Part shown: piece by piece, positions 6,986 to 16,313 of the stretch | How the letters are laid out: the number at the start of each line of letters is the position of its first letter | How positions within the stretch are numbered: the first letter of the stretch is position 1 | From: Streptomyces sp. HUAS ZL42 | Lineage (GTDB): Bacteria > Actinomycetota > Actinomycetes > Streptomycetales > Streptomycetaceae | DNA: 64,000 nt | Reading direction: 5' to 3' | NCBI RefSeq assembly: GCF_040782645.1 | Contig: NZ_CP160403.1 | Coordinates: 5,057,001 to 5,121,000 of the forward strand | Made by a program: the position numbers and the translations under genes | Notes under the pieces: generated by a model | The model's database searches: none | Told to the model about the DNA's origin: nothing | What the model saw: only the letters and a program-made list of their open reading frames with translations

Positions 6986-9300
6986 TGTCGTCTCTCGCGC
7001 TGTACCGCCGCTATCGCCCGGAGTCGTTCGCCGAGGTCATCGGGCAGGAGCATGTCACCGACCCGCTGCAGCAGGCGCTGCGGAACAACCGGGTCAATCA
7101 CGCGTACCTGTTCAGCGGGCCGCGTGGCTGCGGCAAGACGACCAGCGCGCGGATCCTGGCGCGATGCCTGAACTGCGAGCAGGGGCCCACGCCGACTCCC
7201 TGCGGGGAGTGCCAGTCCTGTCGTGATCTCGCTCGCAACGGGCCGGGTTCCATCGACGTCATCGAGATCGACGCCGCTTCGCACGGAGGTGTGGACGACG
7301 CGCGTGAGCTCCGGGAGAAGGCCTTCTTCGGGCCCGCCGCCAGTCGCTACAAGATCTACATCATCGACGAGGCCCACATGGTCACGTCGGCCGGCTTCAA
7401 CGCGCTCCTCAAGGTCGTCGAGGAGCCGCCGGAGCACCTCAAGTTCATCTTCGCCACCACCGAGCCGGAGAAGGTCATCGGGACGATTCGGTCCCGGACC
7501 CACCACTACCCGTTCCGGCTGGTGCCGCCGGGGACCCTGCGGGACTACCTCGGCGAGGTGTGCCAGAAGGAGAAGATCCCCGTCGAGGACGGCGTGCTGC
7601 CGCTGGTGGTGAGGGCCGGCGCGGGATCCGTGCGTGACTCCATGTCGGTCATGGACCAGTTGCTCGCCGGTGCCGCCGCGGACGGTGTGACGTACGCGAT
7701 GGCCACCTCCCTGCTCGGGTACACCGACGGGTCGCTGCTCGACTCCGTCGTCGAGGCATTCGCCTCCGGCGAGGGGGCCGCCGCCTTCGAGGTCGTGGAC
7801 CGGGTCATCGAGGGAGGCAACGACCCTCGGCGGTTCGTCGCCGATCTCCTTGAGCGACTGCGGGACCTGGTGATTCTCGCCGCCGTCCCGGATGCGGCCG
7901 CCAAGGGGCTCATCGACGCTCCCGCCGACGTCCTCGAACGCATGCAGGCCCAGGCCGGCTCGTTCGGGGCCGCCGAACTCAGCCGCGCCGCCGATCTCGT
8001 CAACGAAGGGCTGACCGAGATGCGGGGGGCCACCTCGCCCCGCCTTCAGCTCGAACTTATTTGCGCGCGCGTACTGCTGCCCGCCGCCTATGCCGACGAG
8101 CGCTCCGTCATGGCCCGCATCGACCGGCTTGAGCGGGGGGTGAACTTCTCCGCGGGGGCGTCCGGGATGCCTGCCATGGGATACGTTCCCGGCCCCGACG
8201 CGCATGGACAGGCGCACGGGGGCGCGGCTGTGCCTCCCCTCTCGACGGGTGGTGGTGCTGCGGCGGCCCGGGCGGCGGTTCGCGGGGCGGCACCCGCTCC
8301 GACCCCGGCTCCGGTACAGGCCCAGCCCCCGGCGCAGGCTCCGGTACAGGCCCAGCCCCCGGCGCAGGCTCCGGTACGGGCCCAGCCCCCGACTCCGGCT
8401 GCGGCTCCGTCACCGGCTCCTGCCGCGGCCCCGCCTCCCCCTGCTCCCGCGGAGGAGGCGCCCCAGGCACCGACTCCCGCGCCGGCCGAAGCTCCCGCCC
8501 CGGGCGCCTGGCCCACCGCCACCGCCGCGGGCAGTGGACGTCGGCCCGGCGGCTGGCCCACCGCGGCGCCCGCGGGCGGAGGCGCCCGACCGCCGGCCAC
8601 GCCCACCCCGGCCGGCCCGCCCGCTTCCACCCCGCCGGCCCCGGCCCCTGCCCAGGCCGCCGCCCAGGCGCCGGCGGCCGCCGCATACGCACCGCCCGCC
8701 GGTGGCCTCGACCCGCGCATGCTCTGGCCGAACATCCTCGAGGCCGTGAAGAACCGCCGACGGTTCACCTGGATCCTCCTCAGCCAGAACGCCCACGTCG
8801 CCGGCTTCGACGGCACCACCCTCCAACTCGGCTTCGTCAACGCGGGCGCCCGCGACAACTTCGCGAGCAGCGGCAGCGAGGACGTGCTGCGGCAAGCGCT
8901 GGCCGAGCAGTTCAACGTCCACTGGAAGATCGAGGCCGTCATCGATCCCTCGGGCGGCTCGGCACCCCCGACCGGCGGCTCCTCGGGTTTCGGCGGCGGG
9001 TACGGCGGAGGCGGCGCCCCGGGCGGCTACGGCGGCGCCGGCGGCAGTGGCGGTACCGGCGGTGGCACGCCCGCCCCCCGCCCCGCGCCCACCCGGACCG
9101 CGCCCTCCGCTCCCACCCCGCCGACGGCGACGGCTCCGCCCACCCCCGCCCCCCGCCCCTCCGCCCCCGAGCCGGTCGCCCCCGAGGACGACATCCCCGA
9201 GGACGACGACCCCGACCTCAACGAGTCGGCCCTCTCCGGCCACGAGCTGATCGTGCGGGAGCTGGGGGCCACCGTGGTGGAGGAGTTCCAGAACGAGTAG
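6985..9300 (+). CDS. dnaX: DNA polymerase III subunit gamma/tau
   Basis: Clamp-loader ATPase of the replicative polymerase, 771 residues. The N-terminal AAA+ domain shows Walker A GPRGCGKTT (45-53), a zinc module with Cys61, Cys64, Cys73, Cys76 and Cys79, Walker B IIDEAHM and the arginine-finger TIRSRTH. Domain III follows to about residue 390. A very Pro/Ala/Gln-rich linker (about 430-570) contains three 10-residue tandem repeats. A folded segment (LDPRMLWPNILEAVKNRRRF) and a Gly/Pro-rich tail ending acidic come last. The chosen GTG gives the family N-terminus MSSLALYRRYRPESF and fits a leaderless start; longer in-frame starts would overlap the SRP RNA. Confidence 0.96.
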   Translation: MSSLALYRRYRPESFAEVIGQEHVTDPLQQALRNNRVNHAYLFSGPRGCGKTTSARILARCLNCEQGPTPTPCGECQSCRDLARNGPGSIDVIEIDAASHGGVDDARELREKAFFGPAASRYKIYIIDEAHMVTSAGFNALLKVVEEPPEHLKFIFATTEPEKVIGTIRSRTHHYPFRLVPPGTLRDYLGEVCQKEKIPVEDGVLPLVVRAGAGSVRDSMSVMDQLLAGAAADGVTYAMATSLLGYTDGSLLDSVVEAFASGEGAAAFEVVDRVIEGGNDPRRFVADLLERLRDLVILAAVPDAAAKGLIDAPADVLERMQAQAGSFGAAELSRAADLVNEGLTEMRGATSPRLQLELICARVLLPAAYADERSVMARIDRLERGVNFSAGASGMPAMGYVPGPDAHGQAHGGAAVPPLSTGGGAAAARAAVRGAAPAPTPAPVQAQPPAQAPVQAQPPAQAPVRAQPPTPAAAPSPAPAAAPPPPAPAEEAPQAPTPAPAEAPAPGAWPTATAAGSGRRPGGWPTAAPAGGGARPPATPTPAGPPASTPPAPAPAQAAAQAPAAAAYAPPAGGLDPRMLWPNILEAVKNRRRFTWILLSQNAHVAGFDGTTLQLGFVNAGARDNFASSGSEDVLRQALAEQFNVHWKIEAVIDPSGGSAPPTGGSSGFGGGYGGGGAPGGYGGAGGSGGTGGGTPAPRPAPTRTAPSAPTPPTATAPPTPAPRPSAPEPVAPEDDIPEDDDPDLNESALSGHELIVRELGATVVEEFQNE
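8311..8400 (+). repeat. Three 30-nt tandem repeats inside dnaX linker
   Basis: Three consecutive 30-base units starting CCGGTACAGGCCCAGCCCCC encode PVQAQPPAQA-type decapeptides. The first two units are identical and the third has several changes. The unit is in frame, so gain or loss would only change linker length. Confidence 0.85.
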
Positions 9301-9318
9301 CGCGTGACTTTTTGGTGT

Positions 9319-9410
9319 CGGCCGGCATCATCCAGCCCGTCCGGCGATCGAGGACCAGGCCCGTTCGGGGCCGAAGCGGGGGTCTGGGCGCGGCAGTCCC
9401 CAGGGAGGGG
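9319..9410 (+). repeat. Streptomyces-type interspersed intergenic repeat
   Basis: The sequence from CATCATCCAGCCCGTCCGG through GGGGCCGAAGCGGGGGTCTGG to CCCCAGGGA matches, from memory, a family found between genes across Streptomyces. A related inverted copy lies at about 28630-28682 and a short one near 28728-28757. It fills most of the dnaX-purD gap. Confidence 0.6.
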
Positions 9411-9507
9411 CACCGCCGCAGTGCAGGCCCACGTTTCGGAGGAACCTACGAACAGCCGAGCCCCCGGCCTTCAGAAGCCCGCACAAAACACCCCGGCCCA
9501 CGCCCGT

Positions 9508-9520
9508 TAGGCTGACCCCG
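9508..9520 (+). promoter_or_regulatory. -10 element and leaderless start of purD
   Basis: TAGGCT (9508-9513) is followed six bases later by the GTG start of purD, with no ribosome binding site between. This predicts transcription from or within a base of the start codon. Confidence 0.65.
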
Positions 9521-10770
9521 TGAACGTCCTCGTCATCGGCAGCGGCGCCCGCGAACACGCCCTGTGCCGCTCCCTGTCCCTCGACCCCGCCGTCACCGCG
9601 CTGCACTGCGCCCCCGGCAACGCCGGCATCGCCGAGGTCGCCGAGCTGCACCAGGTCGACGCCCTGGACGGCAAGGCCGTATCCGCGCTGGCCACGGAGC
9701 TCGGCGCGGAGCTCGTGGTCGTAGGCCCGGAGGCACCCCTCGTAGCCGGGGTCGCCGACGCCGTGCGCGAGGCGGGGATCCCGGTCTTCGGCCCCTCCCG
9801 GGAGGCCGCACAGCTCGAAGGCTCCAAGGCGTTCGCCAAGGACGTGATGGCCGCTGCCGGGGTGCCGACCGCCCGCTCCTACGTCTGTACGACCCCGGAC
9901 GAGGTGGAGGAGGCCCTCGACGCCTTCGGCGCACCGTACGTCGTGAAGGACGACGGGCTCGCCGCAGGCAAGGGAGTCGTCGTCACCAGCGACGTCGAGG
10001 TCGCCAAGGCGCACGCCGCCGCCTGTGAGCGGGTCGTCATCGAGGAGTTCCTCGACGGCCCGGAGGTCTCCCTCTTCGCCGTCACCGACGGCGAGACCGT
10101 CGTCCCCCTCCAGCCCGCCCAGGACTTCAAGCGCGCCCTGGACGGCGACGAGGGCCCGAACACCGGCGGCATGGGCGCGTACTCCCCGCTGCCCTGGGCC
10201 GACCCGAAGCTGGTGGAAGAGGTCCTCGAGACCGTCCTCCAGCCGACCGTCGACGAGATGCGCCGCCGCGGCACCCCGTTCTCCGGCCTGCTCTACGCCG
10301 GCCTCGCGATCACCTCCCGCGGCGTCCGCGTCATCGAGTTCAACGCCCGCTTCGGCGACCCGGAGACCCAGGTCGTCCTGGCCCGTCTGAAGACCCCGCT
10401 GGCCGGCGTCCTGCTCGCCGCCGCGAACGGCACGCTCGACATCCTGGAGCCCCTGCGCTGGAGCGACGACGCCGCGGTCACCGTCGTCGTCGCGTCGCAC
10501 AACTACCCCGGCACCCCGCGCACCGGCGACCCGATCACCGGCCTCGACGAGGTGGCCGGCCAGGACGCCCCGCACGCGTACGTCCTGCACGCAGGGACGA
10601 AGCGCGACGGCGACGCGGTCGTCAGCGCCGGTGGCCGCGTCCTGTCCGTCACGGCGACCGGAAAGGACCTCACCAAGGCCCGCGAGCGCGCCTACCGGGC
10701 CGTCGAGCGCATCCGGCTCGAGGGTTCCCAGCACCGTACGGACATCGCGGCGAAGGCTGCGGGGGCGTAG
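9520..10770 (+). CDS. purD: Phosphoribosylamine-glycine ligase (GARS)
   Basis: ATP-grasp enzyme making glycinamide ribonucleotide from phosphoribosylamine, glycine and ATP, the second step of purine synthesis. At 416 residues it is a normal length. The N-terminal [13 protein letters not shown], the ATP-grasp segment [15 protein letters not shown] and the metal/substrate region [16 protein letters not shown] are all visible, as is [14 protein letters not shown] at 9520 directly follows a -10 element and looks leaderless. It stands apart from purC, purSQL and purFM and ends before a clear terminator, so it is probably monocistronic. Confidence 0.97.
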   Translation: MNVLVIGSGAREHALCRSLSLDPAVTALHCAPGNAGIAEVAELHQVDALDGKAVSALATELGAELVVVGPEAPLVAGVADAVREAGIPVFGPSREAAQLEGSKAFAKDVMAAAGVPTARSYVCTTPDEVEEALDAFGAPYVVKDDGLAAGKGVVVTSDVEVAKAHAAACERVVIEEFLDGPEVSLFAVTDGETVVPLQPAQDFKRALDGDEGPNTGGMGAYSPLPWADPKLVEEVLETVLQPTVDEMRRRGTPFSGLLYAGLAITSRGVRVIEFNARFGDPETQVVLARLKTPLAGVLLAAANGTLDILEPLRWSDDAAVTVVVASHNYPGTPRTGDPITGLDEVAGQDAPHAYVLHAGTKRDGDAVVSAGGRVLSVTATGKDLTKARERAYRAVERIRLEGSQHRTDIAAKAAGA

Positions 10771-10796
10771 TCCTCAGGCTTTTCCGATGAACCCCG

Positions 10797-10830
10797 CAGG
10801 CCCCGGATCCGTCTCAGGAACCGGGGCCTG
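10797..10830 (+). terminator. Terminator after purD
   Basis: CAGGCCCCGG (10797-10806) pairs with CCGGGGCCTG (10821-10830) across a 14-base loop, 26 bases after the purD stop. There is no strong T-run, as is common in streptomycetes. Confidence 0.7.
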
Positions 10831-11046
10831 ATCCTTGCCCTCCGTCATCCACCTCTCCCAAACCCATTCCATCGAGTGACCGATGCCCCATACGGCTGAC
10901 GGGGGCGCAGGCCCCAACTATGGTGCGGCGCAAGTGTTCCGGCACTTGGCCCACCGGCATTGCGATGTCTGTGGTGGGTGCCACAGTGGGGGAGTGAGCA
11001 ACGCCAGGAAAGCGACAGGACAGCAGGGAGGGGGTGTGGTCCGGTC

Positions 11047-12849
11047 GTGACGGGCATGGGTGTGGAAGCGGGTGCGCACGCCGCGCGTGCCCGGGCCCTC
11101 GCCGTGCTGCGCATCCGCAGCCGGGCGCTGGCCGTCGCCGTGCTGCCCGCGGCCGCCGCCGTGATCCTGCTCGCCGGCGGCTCCACCGGCCATCTGCTCG
11201 GCCATGGCTGGGACGTCGCCCGCTGGGTGGTGTCCGTCGCGGCGGTCCTCGTACTGCTCGCGGCCGGCGTGATCGCCCTCGTCGTCGCCCGGGCCCGCCC
11301 CGCCGTGAGCCCCACGGTCCCGATCGCCGAGGAAGCGGCCCCCGATCTGTACCGGCTGGTGCGCGACCTCGCCGACCGCCTCGACGTGCCCGCCCCGTCG
11401 GCCATAGCGCTCACCCCGGACTGCGACAGCTGGCTCGAGGACCGCACCCACCCGGCCCACGGCCCGCCCCCGCCCGAGCACCGCGACGAGATAGCGGGCA
11501 TCGGATCGGGCGGCGGTCTGCACCACCGTCGTACGACCACAGCGCCCGTCCTCGTCATCGGCTCCCCCTTCCTGTGGTGGATGCGCGTCGGCGAGCTGCG
11601 CGCCGTCCTCGCCCCGGTGGTCGCCGGTACGGGACCGTCCGCGCACCCGGACATAGCCGCCGCCCGCCGCTTCGTCCGCGGGCTGGACGCGGCGGTGGCC
11701 GTGGCCGCCACGCCCGGCCGCTGCCCCGGCATCCGCCTGGCCTGCGCGGGCGTCGGCTGGGTCGCCCGTCTGCTGTTGCGCAGTTGCCGGGTGCACGCGG
11801 CCGAGATGGAGCGGGGGGTGGCCGCGGCGGCCGCCGAGCGTGCACAGGCTGTGGACTACGGTCTGCGGATCGTCGCGCAGGAGCAAGTGGGACTGGCGTA
11901 CGCGGGCTGGGACCGTCTGCTCACCCGGGTCGCGCTGCCCGCCTGGCGGATGGGCCGCTGGCCGTCCCGGCTGGACGCGGGCGTCGTGGCCGCCCTCACC
12001 GAGCTGTCCCGCCGCGACCGTCTGGCCGAGGGCTTCGCCTCCCGGCTGGGCGAGCGTCCCGCCTGCGACCTGCTCGAAGAGCCCGGCGCGGTCGACGAGG
12101 CCGCCTCGCTCCTCGCCGCCCGGCTCTTCCACGGCGGCCCCGCCGAGCACGGCCCGGACTGGTCCCCGGTGGACTGGCAGGAGTACCCGGACGAGGTCGT
12201 CGACCGCAAGTGGCGTACGGACGCCGCCCGTCTCCACCGCGTCCTGGACGCCCTCGGCGTCCGGCGCTCCGCCGGCCCCGCCTCCCCGCACGCCCCCACC
12301 CTGGCCCGGGTCATGGACCACCTGACCGCCCCGGAGGCCCCGGCCGGCCCCCACCCGCGCACGGAGGACCAGGACGACCTCCCGCGCACAGACGACCAGA
12401 CCGACGACCAGACCGACGACGAAGCCTCCGCCGGCAGCGGACACAGCGCCGCCCTCGCCGCCGGCCTCACCGCGGAGCTCGCCCGCGAGGAGTCCGCACC
12501 GTCCGCAAGCGCGCCCCCGCCAGGCTCACCCGGCCAGGGCAGCGGCCCCGACACCGCCCTCTGGGACGACGGCGCGCTCCCCCTGTTCCCGCTCCAGCCC
12601 CCACGCACCCCCCGCGAGCTCCTGGCCGACCACGTCACGGCGATGGTGTGCTGCGCCGCGATGGACACCGTCGGCGCGACCCCGGGCCTCGACTGGCTCG
12701 ACGGCCCGTCCCTTCTCGTCAACGGCGAGCGCGCGGCCGATCTGGGCCCCAGAGTCCTGAGCCTCATAGAGGAGGGGGACCCGGCCCCGCTGCGGGCCTG
12801 GCTGGTCAAGCTGGGTGTACGGCCGGAGAAGCCGGTACGTCTCGTCTGA
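11047..12849 (+). CDS. Membrane protein resembling M48 peptidase, catalytic motif absent
   Basis: A 600-residue protein with two N-terminal transmembrane segments (about residues 28-50 and 60-80), then a soluble region arranged like the start of M48/HtpX-type metallopeptidases: APDLYRLVRDLADRLDVPAP, then VLVIGSPFLWWMRVGELRAVL. Where the family has HExxH directly after GELRAVLA, this protein reads PVVAGTG, so the zinc site is missing. The C-terminal half has no recognised domain and includes a repeated Thr-Asp-Asp-Gln linker. GTG 11047 follows GGGAGGGGG at about 12 bases; ATG 11056 is an alternative. If it is an M48 relative, it should be inactive as a protease. Confidence 0.6.
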   Translation: MTGMGVEAGAHAARARALAVLRIRSRALAVAVLPAAAAVILLAGGSTGHLLGHGWDVARWVVSVAAVLVLLAAGVIALVVARARPAVSPTVPIAEEAAPDLYRLVRDLADRLDVPAPSAIALTPDCDSWLEDRTHPAHGPPPPEHRDEIAGIGSGGGLHHRRTTTAPVLVIGSPFLWWMRVGELRAVLAPVVAGTGPSAHPDIAAARRFVRGLDAAVAVAATPGRCPGIRLACAGVGWVARLLLRSCRVHAAEMERGVAAAAAERAQAVDYGLRIVAQEQVGLAYAGWDRLLTRVALPAWRMGRWPSRLDAGVVAALTELSRRDRLAEGFASRLGERPACDLLEEPGAVDEAASLLAARLFHGGPAEHGPDWSPVDWQEYPDEVVDRKWRTDAARLHRVLDALGVRRSAGPASPHAPTLARVMDHLTAPEAPAGPHPRTEDQDDLPRTDDQTDDQTDDEASAGSGHSAALAAGLTAELAREESAPSASAPPPGSPGQGSGPDTALWDDGALPLFPLQPPRTPRELLADHVTAMVCCAAMDTVGATPGLDWLDGPSLLVNGERAADLGPRVLSLIEEGDPAPLRAWLVKLGVRPEKPVRLV

Positions 12850-13018
12850 CGCGGTTGACCGGACCCCCCGCTTCCACTTTCGGCCAATTCGCAACGAACA
12901 GTGACAGTGTGCGTGCGGAATGTGATGTGCTGGGACCGATCGCGCCCATGGCAAGGGCTTGCGACAGACGACGGGCGCACGGCAAAAGGCCGCGGGGGTT
13001 CGAGGGAGGGGGGCGACC

Positions 13019-14524
13019 ATGGGGTCGGAACACATCCGCCGCTGGGAGTCGGGAGCGCTGGCGCACGCGGTGACGGATCCCTTCGGCCAGGGCCCCGTCC
13101 CGTGGCTCCGCGGCGGCGAGACCTATTTCGACGACAACGGCCAGGTCGTCCCCTGGTACGTGGACCCGGCCCCAGGTCACACGGCCCCAGGTCACACGGC
13201 CACCGCCCCCAGGGTCCCTGCCCCGCGTTCCGCCGGAGGCCCGCGCTCCGCCGACGACGTCCGCCGCCAGATCAAGGGCTTCACCTCCACCGGCGCGGTC
13301 GCCCCCGGCGAGGCCGTCGACTTCCACATCACCGTCGACCCGCCCCAGGAATTCAGCGTCGACATCTACCGCATCGGCCACTACGGCGGTGACGGGGCCG
13401 CCAAGATCACCACCAGCCCCCGCCTCTCCGGCATCGTCCAGCCCCCGCCGCTGACCGCCGACCGCACGGTCTCCTGCCACCACTGGTGGCTGTCGTGGCG
13501 CCTGCAGATCCCGTCGTACTGGAACATCGGCGCGTACGTCGCCGTCCTGACCACCGCCGACGGCTACCGCTCCCACATCCCCTTCACGGTCCGCGACAAC
13601 CACCCGGCGGACCTGCTCCTCCTGCTGCCCGACATCACCTGGCAGGCCTACAACCTCTACCCGGAGGACGGCCACACCGGCGCCAGCCTCTACCACGCGT
13701 GGGACGAGGAGGGCCGTCTGCTGGGCGAGGCCGACGCCGCGACCACGGTCTCCTTCGACCGCCCGTACGCGGGCGCGGGCCTGCCCCTGCACGTCGGCCA
13801 CGCCTACGACGTCATCCGCTTCGCCGAGCGCTACGGCTACGACCTCGCCTATGCCGACGCCCGCGACCTGCACGCCGGCCGCGTCGACCCCACCCGCTAC
13901 CGCGGCCTGGTCTTCCCCGGCCACGACGAGTACTGGTCGACGCAGATGCGCCGCACCGTCGAACTCGCCCGCGAGCACGGCACGTCCCTCGTCTTCCTCT
14001 CCTCCAACGCCATGTACTGGCAGGTGGAGCTGGGCCCGTCACCGTCCGGCACCCCGGACCGGCTGCTCACCTGCCGCAAGCGCAAGGGGCCCGGCAGGCC
14101 CGTCCTGTGGCGTGAGATCGACCGCCCCGAGCAGCAGGTCATCGGAATCCAGTACGCCGGCCGGGTCCCCGAACCCCATCCCATGATCGTCCGAAACGCA
14201 GGCCACTGGCTGTGGGAGGCGACGGGCGCGCACGAGGGGGACGGGATCGAAGGCCTGGTCGCGGGCGAGGCCGACCGCTACTTCCCGCGCACGCCGCTCC
14301 CCGAGCACGAGGAGCGCATCCTGCTCGCCCACTCCCCGTACACCGACGGCGAGGGCGCCCGGCGCCACCACGAGACCTCCCTCTACCGCGCCCCCTCCGG
14401 CGCCCTGGTCTTCGCGTCCGGAACCTTCGCCTGGTCACCGGCCCTGGACCGCCCGGGCTGCGTCGACCCCCGCATCCAGCGGGCCACCGCAAACCTGTTG
14501 GACCGCATCTGCAAACGCGACTGA
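13019..14524 (+). CDS. N,N-dimethylformamidase large-subunit-like protein
   Basis: Cytoplasmic protein of 501 residues with similarity to the beta (large) subunit domain of N,N-dimethylformamidase. It has an N-terminal beta-sandwich-like part (IKGFTSTGAVAPGEAVDFHI, YRIGHYGG), then DITWQAYNLYPEDG and the core with VFPGHDEYWS and FLSSNAMYWQ. No small-subunit gene is nearby, so the true substrate is uncertain. ATG 13019 follows GGAGGGGGG. A 15-base duplication near residues 50-60 repeats PGHTA. The gene sits upstream of purC, in the same direction, with 123 bases between. Confidence 0.75.
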   Translation: MGSEHIRRWESGALAHAVTDPFGQGPVPWLRGGETYFDDNGQVVPWYVDPAPGHTAPGHTATAPRVPAPRSAGGPRSADDVRRQIKGFTSTGAVAPGEAVDFHITVDPPQEFSVDIYRIGHYGGDGAAKITTSPRLSGIVQPPPLTADRTVSCHHWWLSWRLQIPSYWNIGAYVAVLTTADGYRSHIPFTVRDNHPADLLLLLPDITWQAYNLYPEDGHTGASLYHAWDEEGRLLGEADAATTVSFDRPYAGAGLPLHVGHAYDVIRFAERYGYDLAYADARDLHAGRVDPTRYRGLVFPGHDEYWSTQMRRTVELAREHGTSLVFLSSNAMYWQVELGPSPSGTPDRLLTCRKRKGPGRPVLWREIDRPEQQVIGIQYAGRVPEPHPMIVRNAGHWLWEATGAHEGDGIEGLVAGEADRYFPRTPLPEHEERILLAHSPYTDGEGARRHHETSLYRAPSGALVFASGTFAWSPALDRPGCVDPRIQRATANLLDRICKRD

Positions 14525-14647
14525 CCCCCAGTCCGCGGCTCGGTCGCTCATACGGGACAATCAAGCCACTTGGGCCCACCCGTCGCCCACCACCACCCTA
14601 TTCGGGCCCTACGGGCGCCTTGTTGTCTTCAACCACGGGGAGGAACC

Positions 14648-15547
14648 GTGTCCGGATTCGTCGAAAAGCCCGAGCCGATCCAGGTGCCGGGCCTGGTGCA
14701 TCTGCACACCGGCAAGGTGCGCGAGCTGTACCAGAACGAGGCGGGCGACCTCGTGATGGTCGCCAGCGACCGCTTGTCCGCCTTCGACTGGGTGCTGCCG
14801 ACCGAGATCCCGGACAAGGGCCGCATCCTCACCCAGCTCTCCGTGTGGTGGTTCGACCAGCTCGCCGATCTCGTCCCCAACCACGTCCTGAGCACGGAAC
14901 TGCCCGCCGACGCCCCCGCCGACTGGGCCGGCCGCACGCTGGTCTGCAAGTCCCTGCAGATGGCCCCCGTGGAGTGCGTGGCCCGCGGCTACCTCACCGG
15001 CTCCGGCCTGCTCGAGTACAACGAGTCCCGCACGGTCTGCGGCCTCGCCCTCCCCGAAGGCCTGGTCGACGGCTCCGAACTCCCCGCCGCGATCTTCACC
15101 CCGGCCACCAAGGCAGCGGTCGGCGAACACGACGAGAACGTCTCCTACGAGGAGGTCGCCCGCCAGGTCGGCGCCGACACCGCGGCCCAGCTGCGCCAGG
15201 CCACCCTCGCCGTGTACTCCCGCGGCCGGGACATCGCCCGCGAACGCGGGATCATCCTCGCGGACACCAAGTTCGAGTTCGGCTTCGACGGCGACACCCT
15301 GGTCATCGCCGACGAGGTCCTCACCCCCGACTCCTCCCGCTTCTGGCCGGCCGACCAGTGGCAGCCGGGCCGCGCGCAGCCGTCGTACGACAAGCAGTTC
15401 GTCCGCGACTGGCTGACCTCGCCCGCCTCCGGCTGGGACCGGGGGAGTGAGCAGCCCCCGCCGCAGCTGCCGCAGCAGGTCGTCGACGCGACCCGCGCGA
15501 AGTACGTGGAGGCGTACGAGCGTCTGACGGGCACGAGCTGGAGCTAG
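14648..15547 (+). CDS. purC: SAICAR synthetase
   Basis: Phosphoribosylaminoimidazole-succinocarboxamide synthase, 299 residues, joining CAIR and aspartate with ATP. Family landmarks are GKVRELYQ near the start, VASDRLSAFDWVLPTEIPDKG, and VECVARGYLTGSG. The C-terminal half has TKFEFGFD and DEVLTPDSSRFWP. GTG 14648 follows GGGGAGGAA. It ends nine bases before a strong bidirectional terminator shared with the convergent tRNA-Gly. Confidence 0.97.
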   Translation: MSGFVEKPEPIQVPGLVHLHTGKVRELYQNEAGDLVMVASDRLSAFDWVLPTEIPDKGRILTQLSVWWFDQLADLVPNHVLSTELPADAPADWAGRTLVCKSLQMAPVECVARGYLTGSGLLEYNESRTVCGLALPEGLVDGSELPAAIFTPATKAAVGEHDENVSYEEVARQVGADTAAQLRQATLAVYSRGRDIARERGIILADTKFEFGFDGDTLVIADEVLTPDSSRFWPADQWQPGRAQPSYDKQFVRDWLTSPASGWDRGSEQPPPQLPQQVVDATRAKYVEAYERLTGTSWS

Positions 15548-15555
15548 GGATGCGA

Positions 15556-15584
15556 AAGACCCCGGTCCGGTGGACCGGGGTCTT
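15556..15584. terminator. Bidirectional terminator between purC and tRNA-Gly
   Basis: AAGACCCCGGTCC pairs perfectly with GGACCGGGGTCTT around GGT. It ends transcription of purC from the left and of the tRNA-Gly from the right. Confidence 0.88.
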
Positions 15585-15591
15585 CTTCCCG

Positions 15592-15664
15592 AGCGGACGA
15601 CGAGGCTCGAACTCGCGACCTCAACCTTGGCAAGGTTGCGCTCTACCAACTGAGCTACGTCCGC
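15592..15664 (-). tRNA. tRNA-Gly (anticodon GCC), copy 1
   Basis: 73-base cloverleaf with acceptor GCGGACG/CGTCCGC, D-arm AGCTCAGTTGG, anticodon loop TTGCCAA and T-arm GTTCGAGC. No CCA is encoded. The gene body is identical to copy 2 at 15920-15992. Confidence 0.96.
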
Positions 15665-15883
15665 ATTGCGCCGTGGCGCGAGAGCAACTATACCGCCCCT
15701 GGCGTCGTTGGCCAGCACAGGCCGAATCGCCCGATCGGCCAACCATGGCCCGCTTCCGGCTGGTCTGCTTCCGGCCGGTGCACACGGAGGCTGCAAATGG
15801 TGATCTCGATCACGTGCTCGTGCCTGCCTGTGTCGACAGTCACTGCGTTCCCGTATACGGCACAAGAACATTGGACAACAAGC

Positions 15884-15912
15884 GAGACCCCGGTCCACTG
15901 GACCGGGGTCTC
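15884..15912. terminator. Terminator after second tRNA-Gly
   Basis: GAGACCCCGGTCC pairs with GGACCGGGGTCTC. It differs by only a few bases from the hairpin at 15556-15584, pointing to duplication of the tRNA together with its terminator. Confidence 0.85.
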
Positions 15913-15919
15913 ATTCCTG

Positions 15920-15992
15920 AGCGGACGACGAGGCTCGAACTCGCGACCTCAACCTTGGCAAGGTTGCGCTCTACCAACTGAGCTACGTCCGC
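15920..15992 (-). tRNA. tRNA-Gly (anticodon GCC), copy 2
   Basis: Identical in sequence to the tRNA at 15592-15664. The 255 bases between the copies hold the second terminator and no recognisable gene. Confidence 0.96.
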
Positions 15993-16072
15993 ATTGCCCC
16001 CGACCGGCTCCCACCGATCGGTGCGAGCACCAGCCTACCTGATCCACAACAGTGGTCATGACGGCGGTCCAG

Positions 16073-16144
16073 AGCGGGTGACAGGAATCGCACACTGCGC
16101 CTTCCCCCTGGAAGGGGGATGTTCTGCTACTGAACTACACCCGC
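16073..16144 (-). tRNA. tRNA-Gly (anticodon TCC)
   Basis: 72-base cloverleaf with acceptor GCGGGTG/CACCCGC, anticodon stem CCCCC/GGGGG and loop containing TCC, reading GGA/GGG. With the two GCC copies it forms a glycine tRNA cluster on the minus strand. Confidence 0.94.
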
Positions 16145-16313
16145 GTGGCCTCCGTGAGCTGGGCTTTGCGGCCCCGCCCGGCGGCGTGCTCCAGACACTA
16201 GCTGATCAGCAGGGGGGTAGCGCAAGTCGGTTGTTCCGGAGGTCCCGACGGCAGCCAAGTCGGCTGTCCTCAGGGCCCGCTGACGGACCCTGAGGACCTG
16301 CCGCAAGGCACGC

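Noticed and set aside
15550..16042. Open frames running through the tRNA-Gly genes
   Set aside because: They encode repeated peptides only because the two tRNA genes and terminators are repeated; no start context.
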